Origin: Comamonas flocculans
GTDB taxonomy: Bacteria; Pseudomonadota; Gammaproteobacteria; Burkholderiales; Burkholderiaceae_C
Reading direction: 5' to 3'
Length of the DNA stretch: 64,000 nt
NCBI RefSeq assembly: GCF_007954405.1
Contig: NZ_CP042344.1
Coordinates: forward strand, 2,852,001 to 2,916,000
How positions within the stretch are numbered: the first letter of the stretch is position 1; every line of letters starts with the position of its first letter. Below the pieces are notes generated by a model, which did not search any database, had not been told where the DNA came from, and saw nothing but the letters and a program-made list of their open reading frames with translations. Positions 53,249-61,955 of this stretch are shown one piece after another. The position numbers were made by a program, and so were the translations under genes.

Positions 53249-54061
53249 ATGGCCCAGACCCCCGACCCCGAAGACGAACTTGCCGGCAGCGAGCAGCCCT
53301 TTGTCGAGCACCTGATGGAGCTGCGCAACCGGCTGGTCAAGGCCGTGCTGGCCGTGGGCGTGGTGGCGGGCGTGCTGTTCCTGTTCCCCGGACCGGGGCC
53401 GCTGTACGACTTCCTGGCCGCGCCGCTGGTGGCGCACCTGCCCCAGGGTGCGACGATGATCGCCACCTCGGTGATCTCGCCTTTCATGGTGCCGCTCAAG
53501 ATCCTCTTGATGACGGCCTTCCTGATCGCGCTGCCGGTGGTGCTCTACCAGCTCTGGGCCTTCGTGGCGCCGGGCCTGTATTCGCACGAGAAAAAGACCG
53601 TACTGCCGCTGGTGGTGTCGAGCACCATCCTGTTCTTCCTGGGCGTGGCTTTCTGCTACTACTTCGTGTTCGGGCGGGTGTTCGCCTTCATCCAGAGCTT
53701 TGCGCCCAAGAGCATCACGGCGGCGCCGGACATCGAGGCCTACCTGGGCTTCGTACTCACCATGTTCCTGGCTTTCGGCGTGACCTTCGAGGTACCGATC
53801 GCGGTGGTGGTGCTGGTGCGCCTGGGCGTGATCAGCGTGGAAAAGCTCAAGCACGGGCGCGGCTACTTCATCGTCGGCTCGTTCGTCATCGCCGCCATCA
53901 TCACGCCGCCGGACGTGGTCTCGCAGCTGGCGCTGGCCATTCCCATGTGCCTGCTCTACGAGGTCGGCATCTGGGCCGCGCAGCTCTTCGCTCGCGGCCG
54001 CCCGCCAGAGGACGAAACCGCCGAGCAGGGCGAGAGTTCGCCGTCGTCCGGCCCGCCCTGA
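53249..54061 (+). CDS. tatC: Twin-arginine translocase subunit TatC
   Basis: 270 residues with six membrane helices. Conserved TatC elements are PFVEHLMELRNRLVKAVLAV near the N terminus, PLKILLMTAFLIALPVVLYQLWAFVAPGLYSHEKK and the Glu of FGVTFEVPIAVVVL. It recognises the twin-arginine motif. An acidic tail of ~20 residues ends the protein. It is convergent with the Deg protease gene, and an 86-bp palindrome lies between them. Confidence 0.96.
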   Translation: MAQTPDPEDELAGSEQPFVEHLMELRNRLVKAVLAVGVVAGVLFLFPGPGPLYDFLAAPLVAHLPQGATMIATSVISPFMVPLKILLMTAFLIALPVVLYQLWAFVAPGLYSHEKKTVLPLVVSSTILFFLGVAFCYYFVFGRVFAFIQSFAPKSITAAPDIEAYLGFVLTMFLAFGVTFEVPIAVVVLVRLGVISVEKLKHGRGYFIVGSFVIAAIITPPDVVSQLALAIPMCLLYEVGIWAAQLFARGRPPEDETAEQGESSPSSGPP

Positions 54062-54088
54062 ACCCGCGTCGCGGCTTCATCTGGCTTC

Positions 54089-54174
54089 GCAATCAACAAG
54101 ACAACTGCCTCGCTTCGCCTTGCCGTACCAGGTGTACTGCCTGCGGCTTCGCGCCTTGTTCTCTTGTGGATTGC
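54089..54174. repeat. 86-bp palindrome between convergent tatC and Deg protease genes
   Basis: It runs from GCAATCAACAAGACAAC to GTTCTCTTGTGGATTGC, the outer arms being inverted with few mismatches. The inner part (TGCCTCGCTTCGCCTTGCCG and TGCCTGCGGCTTCGCGCC) continues the symmetry to a centre at GTACC-AGG-TGTAC. It can fold into one long hairpin in either transcript and probably acts as a bidirectional terminator or REP-like element. No protein is encoded. Confidence 0.7.
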
Positions 54175-54183
54175 ACATCCGCA

Positions 54184-55329
54184 TCAGCGCCGGCGCGGCT
54201 GGCTGGGGCGCACGCTGGGCACCAGCGCCAGCTGCAGTTGCTTGTCACCGCGCTGGACTTTGAAGTCGGCACTGGTCGCGGGCGTGAGCGCGGCCACCGC
54301 CGAGAGCAATTGCCGCACGGTGCGCACCGGCTTGCCCTGTACCTGCAGCACCACGTCGCCAGGCAGCATGCCCCCCTGGGCGGCCGGCCCGTTGTGCAGC
54401 ACGCCGGTGATGATCACGCCCTCGCTGGCGCGCACGCCGAAGACCTGCGCGAGCTCGGGCGAGAGCGTGCTCGGCTCCACGCCTATCCAGCCGCGCGTCA
54501 CGCGCCCCTCGCGCACGATGCTCTCGAGCACGTAGCGCGCGGTGGACACCGGGATGGCAAAGCCTATGCCCAGGCTGCCGCCGTCGCGCGAATAGATCGC
54601 GGTGTTGATGCCCATGAGGTTGCCGTTGACGTCCACCAGCGCACCGCCGGAATTGCCGGGGTTGATCGCCGCGTCGGTCTGGATGAAGTTCTCGAAGGTG
54701 TTGATGCCCAGCTCGCTGCGCTCCAGCGCCGAGACGATGCCGCTGGTGACGGTCTGCCCCATGCCGAAGGGGTTGCCTATCGCCAGCACCCGGTCGCCCA
54801 CGGCAAGGTGGCTGGAGTCGCCCAGCACGATGACCGGAAGCGCGTCCAGGCTGATCTTCAGGATCGCCAGATCGGTCTCGGGGTCGGTGCCTATCACCTG
54901 GGCGCTGGCATGGCGGCTGTCGGCCAGCGCCACTTCGATCTCGTCGGCGCCTTCCACCACGTGGTTGTTCGTCAGGATGTAGCCGTCGGGACTGACGATG
55001 ACGCCGCTGCCCAGCCCGGTCTGCGAGCGCGGCCCCTGCTCACCGAAGAAGAAGCGAAACCAGGGATCGCTGTTGCGCGGGTCGCGCACCGCCTTGCTGG
55101 TGGTGATGCTGACCACGGCGGGCGAGGCCTTGCGCGCCGCCGGGCTGAAACTGCCCGGCGCGGCCTCCTGTCCCGTGCTGGCCTGACCGGGTGCTTCATA
55201 CAGCGTGATGCCGGCCGGTGTGCGCAGGGCGGCGCGCCCCAGCCAGCCCGGCTGCAAGGTCGCCACGACGAACCACAGCGCCAGGGTGACGGTGACGGCC
55301 TGGGAAAAAACGAGCCACAAACGTTTCAT
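54184..55329 (-). CDS. DegS/DegQ-type periplasmic serine protease with one PDZ domain
   Basis: 381 residues. An N-terminal membrane anchor (LWLVFSQAVTVTLALWFVV) is followed by a trypsin-like domain with catalytic His123 (TNNHVVEGA), Asp153 (ETDLAIL) and Ser227 (PGNSGGAL). A single PDZ domain (from about residue 285, RGWIGVEPSTLS...GMLPGDVVLQVQGKPV) completes it. One PDZ plus an uncleaved anchor is the DegS/AlgW layout (sigma-E pathway), while DegP/DegQ have two. The place beside tatC and nif3 is normal in Burkholderiales. The ATG is 61 bp from the divergent nif3 start. Confidence 0.88.
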   Translation of the reverse strand: MKRLWLVFSQAVTVTLALWFVVATLQPGWLGRAALRTPAGITLYEAPGQASTGQEAAPGSFSPAARKASPAVVSITTSKAVRDPRNSDPWFRFFFGEQGPRSQTGLGSGVIVSPDGYILTNNHVVEGADEIEVALADSRHASAQVIGTDPETDLAILKISLDALPVIVLGDSSHLAVGDRVLAIGNPFGMGQTVTSGIVSALERSELGINTFENFIQTDAAINPGNSGGALVDVNGNLMGINTAIYSRDGGSLGIGFAIPVSTARYVLESIVREGRVTRGWIGVEPSTLSPELAQVFGVRASEGVIITGVLHNGPAAQGGMLPGDVVLQVQGKPVRTVRQLLSAVAALTPATSADFKVQRGDKQLQLALVPSVRPSQPRRR

Positions 55330-55390
55330 GGGAGGCTAGGAGGCGGACGGTGGTGCATTGTCGCGTGTTTGTGCGGGCACAATCGTGCCC

Positions 55391-56143
55391 ATGAGCATCC
55401 CGCGAGAAGATCTGCTGGCGCGCCTGGACGCGCTGCTCACGCCCGAACGTTTCAAGGACTACGGCCCCAACGGCCTGCAGGTGCAGGGCAAGGCCATGGT
55501 CGGGCGCATCGTCAGCGGCGTGACCGCCAGCCGCGCACTGATCGACGCCGCGATCGCCGTCGGCGCCGACGCGCTCTTCGTGCACCATGGCCTGTTCTGG
55601 CGTGGCCAGGACGGTCGCGTCGTCGGCTGGATGAAGGAGCGACTGCAGCGTCTGCTGGCGCACGACATCAACCTGTTTGCCTACCACCTGCCGCTGGATG
55701 CGCACCCCGAGCTGGGCAACAACGCGCAGCTTGGCCAGCGCCTGGGCTGGGTGGCCGACGGCCACTTCGGAGAGCAGGATCTGGGCTGCGTCGGTGCGGC
55801 CGACTATGCGGATGCTGCCGCGCTGGCGGCGCCCTTGCGCGAGCTGCTGCGGCGCCCGGTCCTTGTGGCAGGCCCCGAACAGGCGCGCCCGATACGGCGC
55901 ATCGCCTGGTGCACCGGTGGCGCGCAAGGCTATTTCGAGGCCGCGATCGCCGCCGGCGCCGACGCTTTCGTGACCGGTGAAATTTCCGAGCCGCAGGCCC
56001 ATCTGGCGCGGGAGACGGGCGTCGTCTTCATCGCCGCCGGCCACCATGCGACCGAGCGCTATGGCGCCCCTGCGGTCGCTGGCCACGTGGCCAGGGAACT
56101 GGGGCTGGAGCACCGTTTCATCGACATCGACAACCCGGCCTGA
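55391..56143 (+). CDS. Nif3-like dinuclear metal-centre protein (YbgI family)
   Basis: 250 residues from ATG 55391. Metal-binding segments VHHGLFWRG, AYHLPLDAHPELGNNAQ and the C-terminal AGHHATERYG are those of the Nif3/YbgI family (GTP cyclohydrolase I type 2 homologues). Also present are YGPNGLQVQG and WCTGGAQGYFEAAI. These form hexameric toroids with two metals per subunit; the cellular role is not settled. It is followed 25 bp later by pdxA. Confidence 0.9.
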   Translation: MSIPREDLLARLDALLTPERFKDYGPNGLQVQGKAMVGRIVSGVTASRALIDAAIAVGADALFVHHGLFWRGQDGRVVGWMKERLQRLLAHDINLFAYHLPLDAHPELGNNAQLGQRLGWVADGHFGEQDLGCVGAADYADAAALAAPLRELLRRPVLVAGPEQARPIRRIAWCTGGAQGYFEAAIAAGADAFVTGEISEPQAHLARETGVVFIAAGHHATERYGAPAVAGHVARELGLEHRFIDIDNPA

Positions 56144-56168
56144 AAGCAGGGCACAGCGAGCACACCGC

Positions 56169-57203
56169 ATGCTTCCCGTCGCCATCACCCAGGGGGATCC
56201 GGCCGGCATAGGCCCGGAAATCGTCGCCAAGGCCTTTCGCGATGCGCCCGGAGCGCTGCAGGGCTGCTTTGCGGTGGGCGACCTCGCCACCTTGCGCCGC
56301 GCCGCAGCCTGCATCGTGCGTGCGGGCGAGCCGCCACTGCCGGTGGCGCTGCTGCAGTCGCTGGATGAGGTGGCCGTGCTGCCGCCGCGCTGCCTGCCCG
56401 TGTGGCAACTCGATCATCTGCATGGACCGGCGGTCTTTGGCCAGGTGAGCGCGGCTGCGGGCCGCGACGCGGCGGCCTGCGTGGACTGGGCGGCGCGCGC
56501 GGCCCTGCGCGGCGAGCTCGCCGCGCTGGTGACCGCGCCGCTGCACAAGGAGGCGCTGTCGCTGGCCGGCATGCCCTATCCGGGGCATACCGAGCTGCTG
56601 CAGGCGCTGGCTGCCGAGCATGCAGGCGTGCCGCTGGGCGAGATGCCGGTGCGCATGATGCTGGCCAATGAAGAGCTGCGCACGGTGCTCGTGAGCATCC
56701 ACGTCGCCTTGCGCGAGGCCATTGCGGCCGTCACCCAGGCCGGCGTGCTGCAGACGCTGCAAATCACGCATGCGGCGCTGTCGGCAAGTCTGGGCCGTGC
56801 GCCGCGCATTGCGGTGGCCGGGCTCAATCCCCATGCGGGCGAGGGTGGCTTGTTCGGACGCGAGGAGCTTGAGCAGATTGCGCCCGCCATCGGGCAGGCG
56901 CGCGCTCTCGGGCTGGATGTGCAGGGGCCGTTTGCGCCCGACACCGTCTTCATGCGCGCGCGCAATGCGCCGGACCATGCTGGCGAGTTCGACGTGGTGG
57001 TCGCGATGTACCACGACCAGGGACTGATCCCGGTGAAATACCTGGGCGTGGAGCAGGGCGTGAACGTGACCCTGGGCCTGCCGCTGGTGCGCACCAGTCC
57101 GGACCACGGCACCGCCTTCGACATCGCTGGGCAGGGCAGCGCCAACGCTGCCAGCCTGGTCCAGGCCGTGCGCATGGCCAAGGCGCTGGCCGGCGGCCCC
57201 TGA
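56169..57203 (+). CDS. pdxA: 4-hydroxythreonine-4-phosphate dehydrogenase PdxA
   Basis: 344 residues from ATG 56169. Signatures are PVAITQGDPAGIGPEI at the N terminus, VTAPLHKEALSLAG, PGHTELLQALA, VAGLNPHAGEGGLFG and AMYHDQGLIPVK, including the three metal-binding His. It oxidises 4-phosphohydroxy-threonine in pyridoxal phosphate synthesis. It is probably co-transcribed with nif3. A GC hairpin (57205-57220) follows the stop. Confidence 0.95.
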   Translation: MLPVAITQGDPAGIGPEIVAKAFRDAPGALQGCFAVGDLATLRRAAACIVRAGEPPLPVALLQSLDEVAVLPPRCLPVWQLDHLHGPAVFGQVSAAAGRDAAACVDWAARAALRGELAALVTAPLHKEALSLAGMPYPGHTELLQALAAEHAGVPLGEMPVRMMLANEELRTVLVSIHVALREAIAAVTQAGVLQTLQITHAALSASLGRAPRIAVAGLNPHAGEGGLFGREELEQIAPAIGQARALGLDVQGPFAPDTVFMRARNAPDHAGEFDVVVAMYHDQGLIPVKYLGVEQGVNVTLGLPLVRTSPDHGTAFDIAGQGSANAASLVQAVRMAKALAGGP

Positions 57204-57204
57204 C

Positions 57205-57236
57205 GCCGCCCGTGGGCGGCCGCGAATCAGCCTTTT
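57205..57236 (+). terminator. Possible terminator after pdxA
   Basis: GCCGCCC-GT-GGGCGGC (57205-57220) is a perfect inverted repeat starting one base after the pdxA stop. The T6 run (57233-57238) begins 12 bases later and overlaps the 3' end of mscL on the other strand, so the spacing is not ideal for an intrinsic terminator. Confidence 0.4.
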
Positions 57237-57649
57237 TTCAGGCTGTCGCGGATTTCACGCAGCAGCACGATGTCCTCGGGCGGCGCTGCCGGCTGCTCGG
57301 GCTCGGGCGGGGCTTCCTTCTTCAGGCGATTGATCTGCTTGACCATCATGAAAATGATGAAGGCCAGGATGATGAAGTTCACCAGGATGGTGATGAAGTT
57401 GCCGTAGGCGAAGACCGCGCCGCCTTTCTTCGCTTCTTCCAGCGTCAGGCCGGCGGCCTGTCCCGCCAGCGGGATGTAGTAGTTGGAAAAATCCAGCCCG
57501 CCGGTGGCCTTGCCGACCAGCGGCATGATCAGGTCACCGACGATGGAATCGACGATCTTGCTGAAGGCCGCGCCGATGATCACGCCGACGGCCAGATCGA
57601 CGGCATTGCCCTTGACGGCGAATTCCTTGAACTCCTGCAACATGCCCAT
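57227..57649 (-). CDS. mscL: Large-conductance mechanosensitive channel MscL
   Basis: 140 residues from the ATG complementary to 57647-57649, preceded on the minus strand by AAGGAAA at a suitable distance. [20 protein letters not shown] is the conserved start; the first membrane helix ([17 protein letters not shown]), the periplasmic loop and the second helix ([19 protein letters not shown]) follow, then a Pro/Glu-rich link and the C-terminal helix bundle. It is a safety valve against osmotic downshock. Confidence 0.95.
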   Translation of the reverse strand: MGMLQEFKEFAVKGNAVDLAVGVIIGAAFSKIVDSIVGDLIMPLVGKATGGLDFSNYYIPLAGQAAGLTLEEAKKGGAVFAYGNFITILVNFIILAFIIFMMVKQINRLKKEAPPEPEQPAAPPEDIVLLREIRDSLKKG

Positions 57650-57786
57650 GGGGTTTCCTTGTGTTGTGTCAACCGACGCAAGTATCGCGCGACTTCGCAC
57701 GGCCGGCGAGCGCTGTCGGGGCGTGGGCGTCCGCTACAATTTGCGGTTGATCGTCTCGCGGACTGACGCATAGCAAGGATTCCCCC

Positions 57787-58389
57787 ATGAGTGATACTCC
57801 GATCGATTCCAGCAAGCGCAACTGGCTGATCGCAACCAGTTGCGCCGGCGCGGTGGGCGGCGTGGCCACGGCCGTGCCCTTCGTGAGCAGCTTTGAGCCG
57901 TCCGAGAAGGCAAAGGCGGCTGGAGCGCCGGTGGAAGTGGACATTTCCGCACTCAAGGAAGGTGAGAAGATCACGGTGGAATGGCGCGGCAAGCCGGTGT
58001 GGATCCTGCGGCGCTCCAAGGCGGAGGTGGAAGCGCTGGCCAAGCACGACGGCGAGCTCGCGGACCCCGAGTCCAAGCGCCACCCGGACGAATTCACGCC
58101 GCCCTATGCGCGCAACGAATGGCGCTCGATCAAGCCCGAAATCCTGGTGGTGGTGGGCATCTGCCCGCACCTGGGTTGCTCGCCCACCGACAAGTTCGCC
58201 ACCGGGCCGCAGCCTTCGCTGCCCAGCGACTGGGCGGGCGGCTGGCTCTGCCCCTGCCATGGCTCCACCTTCGACCTTGCCGGCCGCGTATTCAAGAACA
58301 AACCGTCTCCGGACAATCTGCCGGTGCCCCCGTACATGTACCTGTCGGACACCCGCTTGTTGATCGGTGAAGACAAGAAGAAGGCTTGA
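57787..58389 (+). CDS. petA: Ubiquinol-cytochrome c reductase iron-sulfur subunit (Rieske)
   Basis: 200 residues. The N terminus carries a twin-arginine-like signal/anchor region: SSKRNWLIATSCAGAVGGVATAV, in which the usual RR is KR. The Rieske ligands are Cys126/His128 (CPHLGC) and Cys155/His158 (CPCHGS), with Cys131 and Cys157 able to form the structural disulfide. It is the [2Fe-2S] subunit of cytochrome bc1. A -10-like TACAAT at 57735-57740 precedes it. First gene of petA-petB-petC. Confidence 0.96.
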   Translation: MSDTPIDSSKRNWLIATSCAGAVGGVATAVPFVSSFEPSEKAKAAGAPVEVDISALKEGEKITVEWRGKPVWILRRSKAEVEALAKHDGELADPESKRHPDEFTPPYARNEWRSIKPEILVVVGICPHLGCSPTDKFATGPQPSLPSDWAGGWLCPCHGSTFDLAGRVFKNKPSPDNLPVPPYMYLSDTRLLIGEDKKKA

Positions 58390-58400
58390 AGGGAACATCC

Positions 58401-59822
58401 ATGGCTGCCTATCGCGAATTCAAGCAGATCTCGCCCAATGCCTCCATGGGCGCGAAGACCATGAACTGGCTGGAAAACCGGTTCCCGACGGCCTTTGACG
58501 CCTACAAGGTGCACATGTCGGAGTATTACGCTCCGAAGAACTTCAACTTCTGGTACATCTTCGGCTCGCTGGCGCTGCTGGTGCTGGTAATCCAGATAGT
58601 CACCGGCATCTTCCTGGTGATGCACTACAAGCCCGACGCCGCCAAGGCCTTCGAGTCGGTCGAGTACATCATGCGCGACGTGCCCTGGGGCTGGCTGATC
58701 CGCTACATGCACTCCACGGGCGCCTCGGCCTTCTTCGTCGTCGTCTACCTGCACATGTTCCGCGGCCTCTTGTACGGCAGCTACCGCAAGCCGCGTGAGC
58801 TGGTCTGGATCTTCGGCTGCGCCATCTTCCTCGCGCTCATGGCCGAGGCCTTCATGGGCTATCTGCTGCCGTGGGGCCAGATGTCCTACTGGGGCGCGCA
58901 GGTGATCGTGAACCTGTTCTCCGCCATTCCCTTCATCGGACCGGACCTGTCCATCTTCATCCGCGGCGACTACGTGGTCGGTGACGCGACGCTCAACCGC
59001 TTCTTCAGCTTCCACGTCATCGCCGTGCCGCTCGTGCTGCTGGGCCTGGTGGTGGCGCACCTGCTGGCGCTGCACGACGTAGGCTCGAACAACCCCGACG
59101 GCATCGAGATCAAGGGCCCGGGCAAGGCGGTGGATGCGCAGGGTCACCCGCTCGATGGCGTGCCCTTCCATCCTTACTACACGGTGCACGACATCTTCGG
59201 TGTCTCCATCTTCCTGTTCATCTTCTCGGCCATCGTCTTCCTGGCGCCGGAGTTCGGCGGCTATTTCCTTGAATACAACAACTTCATCCCCGCCGATCCG
59301 CTGAAGACGCCTTCGCACATCGCTCCGGTCTGGTACTTCACGCCCTTCTATTCGATGCTGCGTGCCGTGACCAGCGAGATGATGTATGCGCTGATCGCCT
59401 GCGTGGTGCTGGGCACCGCCTACGGCGTGTTCAAGGCGCGCCTGGCCGGCCTGGTCAAGGGCGCCATCCTGGTGGCGGGCGTGGTGGTGATTGCGCTCAT
59501 GCTGGCCATCGACGCCAAGTTCTGGGGCGTGGTGGCCATGGGCGGCGCCGTGGTGATCCTGTTCTTCCTGCCCTGGCTGGACTGCAGCCCGGCGCGCTCG
59601 ATCCGCTACCGCCCGAACTGGCACAAGTGGCTCTACGCGCTGTTCGTCCTGGTGTTCTTCGTGCTGGGCTACCTTGGCATGCTGGCTCCCTTCCCGCTGG
59701 GTGAGCGCATTTCGCAGGTCGGCACCCTGTTCTATTTCGGCTTCTTCCTGCTCATGCCCTGGTGGAGCCGCCTGGGTACGCCCAAGCCGGTGCCCGAGCG
59801 CGTGAAATTTGTGGCGCACTGA
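58401..59822 (+). CDS. petB: Cytochrome b subunit of the bc1 complex
   Basis: 473 residues from ATG 58401. About nine membrane helices; the haem ligands are the paired His of helices B and D (HSTGASAFFVVVYLHMFRG and SFHVIAVPLVLLGLVVAHLLALHD). The quinol-site motif PEF/PEW is present as LAPEFGGYF. The C-terminal extension of ~50 residues relative to mitochondrial cytochrome b is common in betaproteobacteria. It starts 11 bp after petA. Confidence 0.97.
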   Translation: MAAYREFKQISPNASMGAKTMNWLENRFPTAFDAYKVHMSEYYAPKNFNFWYIFGSLALLVLVIQIVTGIFLVMHYKPDAAKAFESVEYIMRDVPWGWLIRYMHSTGASAFFVVVYLHMFRGLLYGSYRKPRELVWIFGCAIFLALMAEAFMGYLLPWGQMSYWGAQVIVNLFSAIPFIGPDLSIFIRGDYVVGDATLNRFFSFHVIAVPLVLLGLVVAHLLALHDVGSNNPDGIEIKGPGKAVDAQGHPLDGVPFHPYYTVHDIFGVSIFLFIFSAIVFLAPEFGGYFLEYNNFIPADPLKTPSHIAPVWYFTPFYSMLRAVTSEMMYALIACVVLGTAYGVFKARLAGLVKGAILVAGVVVIALMLAIDAKFWGVVAMGGAVVILFFLPWLDCSPARSIRYRPNWHKWLYALFVLVFFVLGYLGMLAPFPLGERISQVGTLFYFGFFLLMPWWSRLGTPKPVPERVKFVAH

Positions 59823-59839
59823 GAGCCGGAGTCATCACC

Positions 59840-60595
59840 ATGAAAAAAATCATCTTTGCCCTGATTGCAAGCCTTGGTCTGGTGGGCGGCGTACAGGCCT
59901 CCAGCGGCGGCTTTCCGCTGGACAAGGCGCCGGTCAACGTGGCGGACAACGTCTCGCTGCAGCGCGGTGCGCGCACCTTCGTCAATTACTGCCTGAGTTG
60001 CCACTCGGCAGCCTTCATGCGCTACAACCGTCTGACCGACATCGGCCTGACCGAGCAGCAGATCAAGGACAACCTCCTGATCACCACCGACAAGGTCGGC
60101 GAGACCATGAAGGCGGCGATCAACCCCAACGAGGCCAAGGACTGGTTTGGCGGCAACCCGCCCGATCTCACCGTGATCGCGCGTTCGCGTTCGGGCAATG
60201 GCGGCACCGGCGCCGATTACCTCTATACCTTCCTGCGCACCTTTTATCGCGACGACACCAAGGCCACGGGCTGGAACAACCTGGTGTTCCCCAGCGTGGG
60301 CATGCCGCATGTGCTCTGGCAGCTGCAGGGGGAACGCAAGGCGCTGTTCGACGAGATGGAGAGCCACGGCGAGAAGGTGCAGAAGTTCAAGGGCTGGGAG
60401 CAGATCTCGGCCGGAACGCAGTCGACGGTCGAGTTCGACCAGACCGTGGGCGATCTGGTCAACTACCTACAGTGGATGGGAGAACCCGCGCAAAACACCC
60501 GCGTGCGCATAGGCGTGTGGGTACTGCTTTTCATCTCGGTCTTCATCCTGATCGCGTGGCGTCTGAACGCTGCATACTGGAAGGACGTGAAGTAG
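59840..60595 (+). CDS. petC: Cytochrome c1 of the bc1 complex
   Basis: 251 residues from ATG 59840. A cleavable signal (KKIIFALIASLGLVGGVQA) is followed by the haem c site Cys51-Cys54-His55 (CLSCH), the axial Met in VGMPHVLWQLQG and a C-terminal membrane anchor (VWVLLFISVFILIAWRL). It passes electrons from the Rieske protein to a soluble cytochrome. It ends the pet operon; a strong terminator begins 42 bp downstream. Confidence 0.97.
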   Translation: MKKIIFALIASLGLVGGVQASSGGFPLDKAPVNVADNVSLQRGARTFVNYCLSCHSAAFMRYNRLTDIGLTEQQIKDNLLITTDKVGETMKAAINPNEAKDWFGGNPPDLTVIARSRSGNGGTGADYLYTFLRTFYRDDTKATGWNNLVFPSVGMPHVLWQLQGERKALFDEMESHGEKVQKFKGWEQISAGTQSTVEFDQTVGDLVNYLQWMGEPAQNTRVRIGVWVLLFISVFILIAWRLNAAYWKDVK

Positions 60596-60637
60596 TACCG
60601 TGGCGTGCGCCCGCCGCCGGGCGTACTTGTGGATACG

Positions 60638-60673
60638 GAGTGGGCGCCTGGTGTGCCCACTCTTTTGATTTTT
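60638..60673 (+). terminator. Intrinsic terminator after petABC
   Basis: GAGTGGGC (60638-60645) and GCCCACTC (60655-60662) form a perfect 8-bp stem with a 9-base loop, followed by TTTTGATTTTT. This is the clearest Rho-independent terminator in the window and separates petABC from sspAB, although the ssp ATG follows only 15 bp after it. Confidence 0.9.
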
Positions 60674-60687
60674 GAGGAGCTGCCTGC

Positions 60688-61299
60688 ATGATGGTGCTTT
60701 ATTCGGGGACGACCTGCCCGTTCTCTCACCGTTGCCGTTTTGTCCTTTTTGAAAAGGGCATGGATTTCGAGATCCGGGATGTCGATCTGTTCAACAAACC
60801 CGAAGACATCAGCGTCATGAACCCGTACGGCCAGGTGCCGATCCTGGTCGAGCGCGACCTCATCCTGTACGAGTCGAACATCATCAACGAATACATCGAC
60901 GAGCGCTTTCCGCACCCGCAGCTCATGCCGGGCGACCCGGTGGATCGCGCTCGCGTGCGCCTGTTCCTGCTCAATTTCGAGAAGGAGCTCTTCGTGCACG
61001 TGAACACGCTGGAATCGCGCGCCACCAAGGGCAACGAGAAGGCACTGGAGAAGGCGCGCGGTCACATCCGCGACCGCCTCACGCAGCTGGCGCCCATCTT
61101 CCTGAAGAACAAGTACATGCTGGGCGACGGCTTTTCCATGCTCGACGTGGCGATCGCGCCGCTGCTGTGGCGCCTGGACTACTACGGCATCGAGCTCTCG
61201 CGCAACGCGGCGCCGCTGCTCAAGTACGCCGAGCGCGTGTTCTCGCGTCCGGCCTACATCGAGGCCTTGACGCCTTCGGAAAAAGTCATGCGCAAGTAA
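60688..61299 (+). CDS. sspA: Stringent starvation protein A (SspA)
   Basis: 203 residues with a glutathione-transferase fold: MVLYSGTTCPFSHRCRFVLFEKGMDFE, NPYGQVPILVERDL and YESNIINEYIDERFPHP are typical of SspA. SspA binds RNA polymerase and alters stress-gene transcription; it lacks transferase activity in E. coli. GAGGAG (about 60674-60679) provides the ribosome-binding site just after the pet terminator. petABC-sspA-sspB is a conserved betaproteobacterial order. Confidence 0.95.
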   Translation: MMVLYSGTTCPFSHRCRFVLFEKGMDFEIRDVDLFNKPEDISVMNPYGQVPILVERDLILYESNIINEYIDERFPHPQLMPGDPVDRARVRLFLLNFEKELFVHVNTLESRATKGNEKALEKARGHIRDRLTQLAPIFLKNKYMLGDGFSMLDVAIAPLLWRLDYYGIELSRNAAPLLKYAERVFSRPAYIEALTPSEKVMRK

Positions 61300-61333
61300 G
61301 CGCTGCACCGCCGCCACCTGGCCGAGAGACGAC

Positions 61334-61840
61334 ATGAGCGCCGACCCCACGGGAGTTTCGACGCGCCCCTATCTGATACGGGCGCTGCATGAATGGTGTT
61401 CCGACAATGGGCTCACGCCCTACGTCGTGGTGCAGGTGGACGACAGCGTGCACGTGCCCCAGGAGTACGTCTCCCGCGGGGAGATCGTGCTCAACATCAG
61501 CGACGAAGCCACGAGCGCTTTGCAGATTTCCAACGAGTTCATCGTCTTCAAGGCGCGCTTCGGCGGCAAGCCGCGCGACATTTCCGTTCCCATTGGCCGG
61601 GTCAGCGCGATCTATGCGCGCGAGAACGGGCAGGGCATGGCGTTTGCGGTGCAAGACAATGCTCCTCCGGGCTTGTCTGCCGTGCCGCACGAAGGCGCTG
61701 CGGCCCAGGAGGTGCGCGACACGGCACCGGCCTTGCAGTCGGTCAAGGCGCCGCCTCCGGCGGCCTCCAAGCCGGATCCGGACGGCCCGGACACGCCCAC
61801 GCCCAAGCGGCGCAAACCGGCGCTCAAGCGCGTGAAATAG
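61334..61840 (+). CDS. sspB: ClpXP adaptor SspB
   Basis: 168 residues. The SspB fold (TRPYLIRALHEWCSDNGLTPYVVV, VHVPQEYV, EIVLNISDEATSAL, FGGKPRDISVPIGRVSAIYARENGQGM) is followed by a Pro/Ala-rich flexible linker and a C-terminal basic ClpX-binding tail (RRKPALKRVK). It delivers ssrA-tagged proteins to ClpXP. It lies 34 bp after sspA. Confidence 0.94.
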   Translation: MSADPTGVSTRPYLIRALHEWCSDNGLTPYVVVQVDDSVHVPQEYVSRGEIVLNISDEATSALQISNEFIVFKARFGGKPRDISVPIGRVSAIYARENGQGMAFAVQDNAPPGLSAVPHEGAAAQEVRDTAPALQSVKAPPPAASKPDPDGPDTPTPKRRKPALKRVK

Positions 61841-61879
61841 GCTCCTGCGCGGGGTGCTCTGGTTAGAATCACGGCCCTT

Positions 61880-61955
61880 GCCGGTTTAGCTCAGTTGGTA
61901 GAGCACCCGCCTTGTAAGCGGAAGGTCGTCAGTTCGAACCCGACAACCGGCACCA
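61880..61955 (+). tRNA. tRNA-Thr (anticodon TGT)
   Basis: 76 nt. Acceptor GCCGGTT pairs with AACCGGC, followed by ACCA. The anticodon TGT is at 61913-61915, flanked by CT and AAG, and the T-loop is AGTTCGAACCC. A -10-like TAGAAT lies at 61864-61869, eleven bases upstream. No T-run terminator is obvious directly after it. Confidence 0.97.

Noticed and set aside
53947..55980. A 677-codon plus-strand open frame across tatC, the palindrome and the Deg protease gene
   Set aside because: tatC and the protease have clear catalytic or structural motifs in other frames; this product has none.
61880..61955. tRNA-Thr as a phage or island attachment site
   Set aside because: No integrase gene and no repeat of the tRNA 3' end were found in the window, so there is no direct support.
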